This document shows, piece after piece, positions 55,069 to 64,000 of a stretch of 64,000 nt of DNA (position 1 is its first letter; each line of letters opens with the position of its first letter). The notes beneath the pieces were generated by a model. The model did no database searches, was not told where the DNA came from, and saw nothing but the letters and a program-made list of their open reading frames with translations. The DNA is taken from contig LR990730.1 of NCBI GenBank assembly GCA_905142475.1, positions 4,650,001 through 4,714,000 on the forward strand, in the 5' to 3' direction. The translations under genes were made by a program, and so were the position numbers. The DNA is from Xanthomonas hydrangeae. GTDB taxonomy: Bacteria > Pseudomonadota > Gammaproteobacteria > Xanthomonadales > Xanthomonadaceae.

Positions 55069-55099
55069 GCTTGCGTAGCTCCGGGGTTTCTGGACTATA
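55069..55099 (+). promoter_or_regulatory. putative sigma70 promoter for LysM gene
   Basis: TTGCGT at 55069 and TATAGT at 55094 are 19 bases apart, in the def/LysM divergent gap. The -10 is good, the spacing long. Confidence 0.45.
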
Positions 55100-55138
55100 G
55101 TGCGCGGACCTGTTGGGGAATCAGGCAAGAAGGCACTC

Positions 55139-56275
55139 ATGTTGAACCGACTTCGTACGGTCGTCGCTGCGGCGATGCTGACCGTCGCGACCTACGCTGC
55201 CGCGCAAGCGGTGGGCGAACATCCAGAAACTTACGTGGTCCGCAAGGGGGATACCCTTTGGGACATCGCTGGGCGTTTTCTGCAAAAGCCGTGGCTGTGG
55301 CCGGAAATCTGGCAGGCCAATCCGCAAATTCAGAATCCGCACCTGATCTACCCGGGCGATGTGATCAGCCTGGCCTACCTGGATCGCGTCGCCAAGGGCA
55401 CTGTGCAGCCCGGCCCGCGTCAGGAAGCGCCGATCAATGCGATTCCGCTGTCGGACGTCGAGCCGTTTCTCAAGAACCTGCGCGTCACCGACGACTTCGA
55501 CGGCCTGCCGTATGTCGTGGGTCTGGAGGGCGGTCGTTCGCGTGCCACCACTGGCCAGCTGGCGTATGTGGTCGGCCTGGACGACGCGCAGCCGGGGCAG
55601 CGTTTTGCAGTGGTGCGCCCAACCGTGAAGTTCAGCCTGCCCAAGCCCAACGATGATCTGGATATGGCCGGCAATAGCGTCGCCGGCTCCGGCAACATCT
55701 GGAAGAACTACATCGCGCCGAGCAGTCGCCGCGAGTTCCTGGGTTATGAACTGGCGCAGGTCAACGTCGGCACCATTACCCGCAGCGCGGCAGGCGGCAA
55801 TTCCAAGGCGGCGACCTTGCTGTTGCAGGACAGCGGCCGCGAAGTGCGGGCGGGCGATCGCATCATCGCGGTCGAGGCGCAGCCGTACGATCTGCAGTTC
55901 ATTCCGCATCCGCCCTCGGAACAGGCCACGCAGACCGAGTTGCGCGTGCTGGCCATCTCCGATGCCTTCATCGTCGGCGGTACCCGCGACGTGATCGCCA
56001 TCTCCGGTGGCGCGCGCGAGGGCATCAACAACGGCACCGTGTTCTCGATCTGGCGCAAGGGCCGCACGGTCAGCGACCGCGTCAAGCACTCGCGTTTTTC
56101 GCGGACCGATGACGATTTCAGCGGTCCGGCCGGTTCCACCGTCGGCCTGCCCGACGAATACGTCTCGCACGCGATGGTGTTCCGCACCTTCGACAAGGTC
56201 AGCTATGCGTTGGTGATGGAAAGCGTCAAGCCGACCGGCCTGGGCTACATCGTCAAGCATCCAGACGCACAGTAA
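55139..56275 (+). CDS. secreted LysM-domain protein
   Basis: A 378-residue protein from ATG 55139 with a signal peptide (RTVVAAAMLTVATYAAAQA). A single LysM follows at residues 30-85 (YVVRKGDTLWDIAGRFL, NPQIQNPHLIYPGDVISL), which binds peptidoglycan. The rest is a beta-rich domain repeated in Xanthomonas, Pseudomonas and Lysobacter homologues always found between def and dprA. No enzymatic motif is seen. Confidence 0.9.
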   Translation: MLNRLRTVVAAAMLTVATYAAAQAVGEHPETYVVRKGDTLWDIAGRFLQKPWLWPEIWQANPQIQNPHLIYPGDVISLAYLDRVAKGTVQPGPRQEAPINAIPLSDVEPFLKNLRVTDDFDGLPYVVGLEGGRSRATTGQLAYVVGLDDAQPGQRFAVVRPTVKFSLPKPNDDLDMAGNSVAGSGNIWKNYIAPSSRREFLGYELAQVNVGTITRSAAGGNSKAATLLLQDSGREVRAGDRIIAVEAQPYDLQFIPHPPSEQATQTELRVLAISDAFIVGGTRDVIAISGGAREGINNGTVFSIWRKGRTVSDRVKHSRFSRTDDDFSGPAGSTVGLPDEYVSHAMVFRTFDKVSYALVMESVKPTGLGYIVKHPDAQ

Positions 56276-56300
56276 GCGGGACAAAATCCGACGTTTTAAC

Positions 56301-56330
56301 GCGACGGCGCCCGAGGGCGCCGTCGTCGTT
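56301..56330 (+). terminator. hairpin after LysM gene
   Basis: GCGACGGCGCC/GGCGCCGTCGT, about 11 bp with one G-T pair and a CGAG loop; only a weak T-tract follows (GTCGTTTG). Likely a transcript end or stabiliser between the LysM gene and dprA. Confidence 0.55.
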
Positions 56331-56349
56331 TGCGGCCTACGCTGACTGC

Positions 56350-57486
56350 ATGGCCCTGATTGCTCCAGACCTGCGTGCGTTGTTGATCCTGCTGCTGGCC
56401 GGCGGCCGCAGCCCGCCGCGCCGTACGCTGCTGACGACGTTCGCCTCGCCGGCCGAGATCCTTGCTGCCGGCTCCGATGCATGGCGCGCTGCCGGCTGCG
56501 ACGCGCTGCAATCGGCGCTGCTGCGCGTCCCCGACGCGCAGGCGCTGGACGCTGCGCTGCACTGGTGCGCGCAGCCCGGGCATCACCTCATCGGCTGGCA
56601 GGATCCGGACTATCCCGCCCTGTTGCGGCATCTGGTCAATCCGCCGCTGGCCTTGTTCGTGGACGGCGACCCCAATGCGTTGTGGCATCCAGCGGTAGCG
56701 GTGGTCGGCAGCCGCGCGGCCACGGCCGGAGGGAGGGAGCACACCCGCGCGTTTGCTTCCAGCCTGGCGGGCGCCGGGCTGGGCATCGTCAGCGGCATGG
56801 CGGCAGGCGTGGATGCGATCGCCCACGAGGCGGCGCTGGCCCGCGCCGACGGCATCACCGTGGCGGTGGTCGGCACCGGCACCGATGTGGCCTATCCCGC
56901 TCATCATCAGTCGCTACGCGATCGCATCGCCGCGCGTGGTGCGGTCGTCAGCGAGTATCTACCCGGTACAGCGGCGGCCGCGGGGCACTTCCCGGCCCGC
57001 AACCGGATCATCGCCGGGCTGGCATTGGGCACGCTGGTGGTCGAAGCGGCCATGCGCTCGGGCGCGCTGATCACCGCGCGGCTGGCAGCCGAGGCCGGGC
57101 GTGAAGTGTTCGCCCTGCCCGGCTCGCTGCACAATCCGCTCGCGCGCGGCTGCCATCACCTGATCCGTCAGGGTGCCACCCTGGCCCAGGAGCCGGCCCA
57201 GATCATCGACGGGCTGCGCCTGCTCTCGGGCGAGTTGGCCGATGCCTTGCGCCAGCGCCTGACCGCCCCCACTGATCAGGCCAGGACGGCGCCCAAGGCC
57301 TCTACCGCGCGCCCGGATCCGGACTACCAGCGCTTGTGGCAGGCACTTGGCCACGACCCAACCCCTATGGATGCATTGGTCGAACGCACCGGATTGACGG
57401 CCGCCACGCTGTCCTCCATGCTGCTCATCATGGAACTGGAGGGAGACGTGGTCACCGAGCACGGTCGCTATACCCGCAATCCCTAG
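56350..57486 (+). CDS. dprA: DNA-processing protein DprA
   Basis: A 378-residue protein. The Rossmann core has [11 protein letters not shown] near residue 118, [19 protein letters not shown] near 150, [21 protein letters not shown] (in pieces) near 215, and a [12 protein letters not shown] block. It also has an N-terminal SAM-like region and a C-terminal winged helix ([19 protein letters not shown]). It loads RecA on incoming single-stranded DNA during transformation. First of dprA-smg, with topA downstream. Confidence 0.96.
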   Translation: MALIAPDLRALLILLLAGGRSPPRRTLLTTFASPAEILAAGSDAWRAAGCDALQSALLRVPDAQALDAALHWCAQPGHHLIGWQDPDYPALLRHLVNPPLALFVDGDPNALWHPAVAVVGSRAATAGGREHTRAFASSLAGAGLGIVSGMAAGVDAIAHEAALARADGITVAVVGTGTDVAYPAHHQSLRDRIAARGAVVSEYLPGTAAAAGHFPARNRIIAGLALGTLVVEAAMRSGALITARLAAEAGREVFALPGSLHNPLARGCHHLIRQGATLAQEPAQIIDGLRLLSGELADALRQRLTAPTDQARTAPKASTARPDPDYQRLWQALGHDPTPMDALVERTGLTAATLSSMLLIMELEGDVVTEHGRYTRNP

Positions 57487-57529
57487 TTTCTTCACCTCCA
57501 CAGCGTCGCGCGACGCAGGCCGAGGGGCA

Positions 57530-58003
57530 ATGAAAGAGAGCATTCTTGATGTACTGCTGTACCTGTTCGAACATTATTTCAGCGAAGATGCGGACCTGGT
57601 CCGTGACCGTGACTCGCTTCAGAATGGCCTGATCCAGGCTGGCTTCAGCCCTGCAGAAATCAGTAAAGCCTTCGATTGGCTGGACGCGCTCTCCGAGCAG
57701 CGGCCCAGCGTTGCGCGCCCGCACGTCGACGGGCCGGTGCGTATCTACCACGGCCCGGAGCTGGACAAGCTCGATGTGGATTGCCGTGGGTTTCTGATGT
57801 TCCTGGAACAACACCGCATTCTCGATGCCGATCAGCGCGAGTTGGTGCTGGACCGCGCCATGGCGCTGGACCAGGACGAGCTTGATCTGGACGACCTCAA
57901 GTGGGTGGTGCTGATGGTGCTGTTCAACCAGCCGGGCGCCGAAGCGGCCTATGCCTGGATGGAAACGCAGATGTTCCTCGACGAGCCTGAACCCGTACAC
58001 TGA
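57530..58003 (+). CDS. smg: Smg family protein (DUF494)
   Basis: A 157-residue acidic protein: [37 protein letters not shown] and [21 protein letters not shown], in pieces. This is the DUF494/Smg family that follows dprA in many gammaproteobacteria. Function unknown. Confidence 0.95.
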   Translation: MKESILDVLLYLFEHYFSEDADLVRDRDSLQNGLIQAGFSPAEISKAFDWLDALSEQRPSVARPHVDGPVRIYHGPELDKLDVDCRGFLMFLEQHRILDADQRELVLDRAMALDQDELDLDDLKWVVLMVLFNQPGAEAAYAWMETQMFLDEPEPVH

Positions 58004-58043
58004 GGGTCGAAGCCGCGATGGAAGCGCGTGCGTGGGGACGGGA

Positions 58044-58769
58044 ATGAGCAGTTGGTATTACGCCGAGGGCAACTGCCATCGGCGTGGCCCGGTGGCCGGC
58101 GAGGCCTTGCTGGGCCTGTATCGTGATCGCGCAATTGCCTTGGATACCCTGGTCTGGCGCGAAGGCCTGGCCCAATGGGTGCCATTGTCTGCCTGCGCCG
58201 AAGAGCTCGGGCCGCCGATTTCCACCGAGTTGAGCGCTGCAGCGCAGCCGCCGCCACTGCCATCGGCGGCGGCACACATGTCGCCTGCCCACGTGTCTGT
58301 AATGCCAGCGCATCGCCTGCCGAACCACGGGCCGGGATGGTCGCTGGCGGTGGTCCTGTGCGCAGTGGTGGGGATGTTTGTCCTGGTGGCAGTGATCGGC
58401 ATTTTGGCTGCAATCGCGCTGCCGGCTTATCAGGACTATGTGGGACGCACCAAGGTCGCCAAGGCGGTGGCCGCGTTAGCGCCATTAAAGCCGCAGATCG
58501 CCGAATTTCTTGCGCAGGAAGGCCGTTGTCCGGTCAATGGCGACAGCGGGTTCCAGGCGCCCGAGCATTATGCAAACGACGTGCTGACCAGCGTGCGGGT
58601 CGGCCGTTTCGACACCACCCAGTGCGGCATCGAAGCGGTGATGCACGCACCGAAATCGGCCAAGCTCGACGGCAAGGCGTTGTGGCTGGATTTCGACGCT
58701 GATGCCAGCAGTTGGCAGTGCAGTTCCGAGATCGACGACAACCAACTTCCGCCGGACTGCCGCGGTTAG
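58044..58769 (+). CDS. GYF_2 domain fused to pilin-like module
   Basis: A 241-residue protein from ATG 58044. Residues 1-50 are a GYF_2/DUF4339 domain (SSWYYAEGNCHRRGPVAGEAL, WREGLAQWVPLS, in pieces). After a Pro-rich linker, residues 105-145 read GMFVLVAVIGILAAIALPAYQDYV, the N-terminal helix of type IV pilins, but without the Gly-Phe-Thr-Leu-Ile-Glu cleavage site. The C-terminal domain has three to four Cys. It is probably a fixed membrane protein with a pilin-like fold. Confidence 0.82.
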   Translation: MSSWYYAEGNCHRRGPVAGEALLGLYRDRAIALDTLVWREGLAQWVPLSACAEELGPPISTELSAAAQPPPLPSAAAHMSPAHVSVMPAHRLPNHGPGWSLAVVLCAVVGMFVLVAVIGILAAIALPAYQDYVGRTKVAKAVAALAPLKPQIAEFLAQEGRCPVNGDSGFQAPEHYANDVLTSVRVGRFDTTQCGIEAVMHAPKSAKLDGKALWLDFDADASSWQCSSEIDDNQLPPDCRG

Positions 58770-58830
58770 AGCGTGTTCTCTCAAAGCGCATGACACGCTC
58801 TAGCCAATTGTTTCATCCAAGGGGACATCA

Positions 58831-60066
58831 ATGACGCAGTGGTATTACGCCGACGCCCAGCGCGAACGCCAGGGGCCGATCGACACCGACACGCTGGTTG
58901 CACGCCTGTCGCAAGGCATCATCGACCGCTCCAGCCTGGTCTGGCGCGAAGGTCTGCCGCAGTGGGTGGCGCTGCGCGAGGTCGCGGCCGAACTGGGCGT
59001 CGACACAGCAGTGCCGGCGACCCCCGAGCCGACCGGATATACGTCGGTGGACGTTCCGGGCAGTGAACCGCAGGCGACGGTTTACCCGACCAGCGCCCCG
59101 GTGGATAACGCGCCCGCCGCAGTGGCGCCGTTTGCCGGCTCCGCTGCGGACGCTTCGCTCGCGCAGACCGAATCCGGCCTTGCCGATCACCCTGCAGCAG
59201 TCGATCAGCAGCAGATTCCGCCAAGCGAGCACGCTGCACCGGCAGATCCGGTAGCGTGGTCCACCACGCCGGCAGAGGCAGCGACACCCCCGGCGGCCTC
59301 AAGCCCGACCCTGACCAAGACCTCGGACGCGCCTGCGACGCCCGCCGATGCCTCGTCGCAGACACCCGCTGGCGTGCCAATTCCCAGCGCCTGGGACTCC
59401 GTAGCCGCCGCCGCACCCACAGCAAGCGTTGCTTTGCAGGATGCCCCGGTTGTCTACGCCGGCCTGTGGCGGCGCGTGGCGGCCAGCATTCTGGACAGCT
59501 TCGTGACCACCTTCGCGGTGTATCTGATCGTGATCCCGTTGGTGTTCGTCGTGGCGCTGGCAACCACCCGCGGCGATTCCGGTTCGGCCCTGGACGACGG
59601 CAGCGCGCTCGGCATCGCGATCATGGTGGTGTCGTATGGCATCGGTCTGGCCATCCCGACGCTGTATTTCGCCTGGATGCAGTCCAGCCGGCACCAGGCC
59701 AGCCTGGGCAAGCTCGCCTGCGGCATCAAGCTGGTGCGCGCCGACAGCAACGGCGGCCGGGTCGGTTTTTGGCGCAACGTGCTGCGCTATCTGGCCTACA
59801 TGCTGATCAGCGTGCTCACCCTGGGCATCGGCGCGATCGTGGCGGCGTTCATGGCCGGCATGACCCAGCGCAAGCAGGCCCCCCACGACAAAGTGTGCGA
59901 GACCCTGGTGGTGGATCGCTGGTCCTTCACCGATCATCCGGAGCGGCAATCCACGGGGCTGGACACAGTCACGATTGTGGTGCTGGCCATTTATGCGGTG
60001 ATAGTAGTGATTGGCGTGATCTTCGCCGCAATCATGATTGCAGCCATCGGAATGAGCCAGAACTGA
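58831..60066 (+). CDS. GYF_2 and RDD-domain membrane protein
   Basis: A 411-residue protein. Residues 1-50 form a second GYF_2 domain (QWYYADAQRERQGPIDTDTL, WREGLPQWVALREV). A long Ala/Pro/Thr-rich linker spans residues 60-205. An RDD domain with four transmembrane segments follows (YAGLWRRVAASILDSFVTTF, SLGKLACGIKLVR, RNVLRYLAYMLI), plus one last C-terminal segment. It is paralogous in its N-terminus to the gene 60 bases upstream. Role unknown. Confidence 0.88.
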   Translation: MTQWYYADAQRERQGPIDTDTLVARLSQGIIDRSSLVWREGLPQWVALREVAAELGVDTAVPATPEPTGYTSVDVPGSEPQATVYPTSAPVDNAPAAVAPFAGSAADASLAQTESGLADHPAAVDQQQIPPSEHAAPADPVAWSTTPAEAATPPAASSPTLTKTSDAPATPADASSQTPAGVPIPSAWDSVAAAAPTASVALQDAPVVYAGLWRRVAASILDSFVTTFAVYLIVIPLVFVVALATTRGDSGSALDDGSALGIAIMVVSYGIGLAIPTLYFAWMQSSRHQASLGKLACGIKLVRADSNGGRVGFWRNVLRYLAYMLISVLTLGIGAIVAAFMAGMTQRKQAPHDKVCETLVVDRWSFTDHPERQSTGLDTVTIVVLAIYAVIVVIGVIFAAIMIAAIGMSQN

Positions 60067-60131
60067 GGGTTCGTGGCCGAAGCCGCTTGACACGGCGGCG
60101 TCTGCCGTGATCTTTCTAAATAAGAGAACTG

Positions 60132-60158
60132 AACGCCCGGGCTACCATCCCGGGCGTT
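60132..60158. terminator. strong hairpin upstream of topA
   Basis: A perfect 10-bp stem AACGCCCGGG/CCCGGGCGTT with a 7-base loop. No U-tract follows on either strand, so it may be a factor-dependent terminator or protein-binding palindrome in the region between the RDD gene and topA. Confidence 0.5.
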
Positions 60159-60249
60159 GACGTGTGGGAAACAGGCGGTCTGCTTCCCTCCACCGGCCAA
60201 TTAGGCCACGCTACCTGCCCCCCGGGCCCTGCCCAAAGAATTAACCACC

Positions 60250-62742
<2,493 letters not shown>

Positions 62743-62750
62743 GTCGCACG

Positions 62751-63326
62751 ATGCAATCGGTACCCAGCCCCGCGCTCAGTGTGGATAACGCCGTCGCTGC
62801 CCTGAACCGGGGCGGCGTGATCGCCTATCCCACCGAAGCGGTGTGGGGACTGGGTTGCGACCCGCGCCAGGAAGCGGCCGTGCTGCGGCTGCTGGCGATC
62901 AAGCGGCGCCCTGTCGACAAGGGCGTGATCGTGGTGGCCGCCAGCGTGGATGTCCTGCACGAGTGGGTGGACTTCGACGCGCTGGAGGCTGCGCGCAAGC
63001 AGGAGGTACTGGCCAGCTGGCCGGGCCCGCACACGTGGATCCTGCCCGTCACCGCACAGGTGCCGCGCTGGGTCACTGGCGCACATGACGGGCTGGCAGT
63101 GCGCATCAGCGCGCATCCGGTCGTCGCCGCGCTCTGCGCAGCCTGGGGGGCTCCGTTGGTGTCCACCAGCGCCAACCTGGCCGGGGAGCCACCCGCACGC
63201 AGCCGGCAGGCGCTGGACCCGGCGCTGCTGGCCAGCATCGATGGCGTGGTGGATGGCGAAGTGGGCGCGTTGGCGCAGCCGACCCAGATCCGCGATGCGC
63301 GCAGCGGGCAGATCCTGCGCGACTGA
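62751..63326 (+). CDS. tsaC: TsaC/YrdC-family threonylcarbamoyl-AMP synthase
   Basis: A 191-residue protein from ATG 62751, eight bases after topA. GGVIAYPTEAVWGLGCDP near residue 25, LLAIKRRPVDKGVIVV, GPHTWILPV and PLVSTSANLAGEPPAR are the YrdC core with the KRP and STSAN ligands. Length fits the short TsaC type rather than Sua5. It makes threonylcarbamoyl-AMP for the t6A37 tRNA modification. Confidence 0.94.
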   Translation: MQSVPSPALSVDNAVAALNRGGVIAYPTEAVWGLGCDPRQEAAVLRLLAIKRRPVDKGVIVVAASVDVLHEWVDFDALEAARKQEVLASWPGPHTWILPVTAQVPRWVTGAHDGLAVRISAHPVVAALCAAWGAPLVSTSANLAGEPPARSRQALDPALLASIDGVVDGEVGALAQPTQIRDARSGQILRD

Positions 63327-63468
63327 GTAGATCCAGGCCAGATGGCACGTGCGGCGGGGCGCGAAGCCCTATGCGGTTGCCGCGTCGCTGATCCGCCGGC
63401 CTGCATGACCCAAACCAGTTCAGCCGCTCCCCCTTTGACACAGCCGGACAGACGCGCACACTGCGGTC

Positions 63469-64000
63469 ATGCGTACCGTCCTGACCCTTCTGTTGCTGGC
63501 CACCGCGCTGCCTGCGTCGGCGGCCAGTACCGCCAGCAAACCCGATCCGAATGTACGGATCTACCGCTGCGTCAGCAGCACCGGCACCGTGGCGCTGCAG
63601 GACGCGCCGTGCAGCAGCGGGCGCCAGCAGGTGCTGGACCTGCAACGCCCGCAAGATCCGCCGCCGCGATCGGAACGCGCTGTCGTCGCCCCTGCCACCG
63701 TCGCAACGCAGCCGCCACGCGAGGTGCGCATCATCACCGTGCAGCCGCCACAGCCGATGTATGAGTGCACCACTGAAGACGGCAACCGCTACACAAGCGA
63801 CAGCCCGGAAGGCAATCCGCGCTGGGTGCCGACCTGGGGCCCCGCCTATGTGGGCAACGGCATTGCCCCGCCGGTCAACGGCGGCGGCATCCAGCGTCCG
63901 CCGATCTCGGTGAGCCCGCGCCCGGCGGCATCGGTGCAAGGTGGCTCCGGACGGGGTGGAAGCCTGCGCGGAAGCGCAAGCTTCGGAGGCGGCGGCTATC
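63469..64000 (+). CDS. DUF4124-domain secreted protein (partial)
   Basis: The frame starts at ATG 63469 and is open to the window end (177 codons). Signal peptide VLTLLLLATALPASAAS, then the DUF4124 pattern NVRIYRCVSSTGTVALQDAPCSSGRQQ at residues 28-54. A second Cys block (YECTTEDGNRYTSDSPEG) and a Gly/Pro-rich region follow. Likely periplasmic or envelope-linked; function unknown. Confidence 0.85.
   Translation, partial: MRTVLTLLLLATALPASAASTASKPDPNVRIYRCVSSTGTVALQDAPCSSGRQQVLDLQRPQDPPPRSERAVVAPATVATQPPREVRIITVQPPQPMYECTTEDGNRYTSDSPEGNPRWVPTWGPAYVGNGIAPPVNGGGIQRPPISVSPRPAASVQGGSGRGGSLRGSASFGGGGY

Overview
The window is a GC-rich gammaproteobacterial chromosome segment, almost certainly Xanthomonas. 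The evidence is the gene content and order (rpoD, dtd, fmt-def, dprA-smg-topA-tsaC), the typical RpoD sequence, and intergenic repeats of the 'ATTGGGGATTCG' style. The species cannot be fixed from the sequence alone.

Region 1 (about 1-7.2 kb) is an accessory region of mixed base composition. It holds a geneless stretch with a cluster of GGTAAT/ATTACC words bracketed by a long inverted repeat. Next come an Imm11 (DUF1629)-type immunity gene and a very large protein made of an AHH/HNH-type nuclease toxin domain (no normal start codon) and a long Gln-rich tail. A coiled-coil membrane protein and a DUF4145 protein follow.

Region 2 (about 7.2-38.4 kb) is a P2-like prophage. A leftward block carries portal Q, terminase P and a com/DNA-methyltransferase pair. 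The rightward late genes are O-N-M-L-X, two holin-like proteins, a GH19 endolysin, Rz with nested Rz1, R and S, then J-I-H-(small)-V-W-FI-FII-E/E'-T-U-D. Secreted or membrane cargo genes are inserted after S and after D. A C-type repressor diverges from a Cro/Cox-like gene across a perfect 18-bp palindrome. Then follow an Ogr-like zinc finger, a primase-helicase gene cut by an in-frame amber codon, a structured leader, a string of overlapping small genes, a DUF4224 gene and a tyrosine integrase that abuts a tRNA-Ile2(CAU) gene. The tRNA is the likely attachment site; the other att copy is not seen and may lie left of the window.

The most interesting element is the 34.19-34.51 kb leader. It has an intrinsic terminator, a closed three-way-junction RNA with an unpaired CUGUCAA, and two flanking UUGACAG words complementary to it. 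This is the layout of the P4 CI / P1 C4 antisense-RNA immunity systems and suggests RNA-based control of the early operon.

Region 3 (38.4-64 kb) is core chromosome. It holds rpoD; dtd; an LpxL-family acyltransferase; a GNAT acetyltransferase; ribA; a YdbS/YdbT-like bPH2 pair; a lipopolysaccharide-type cluster (CDP-glycerol transferase-like, GT2, O-antigen ligase-like, GT39); rsmB-fmt and def; a LysM protein; dprA; smg; two GYF_2-domain proteins (one fused to a pilin-like module, one to RDD); topA; tsaC; and the start of a DUF4124 protein.
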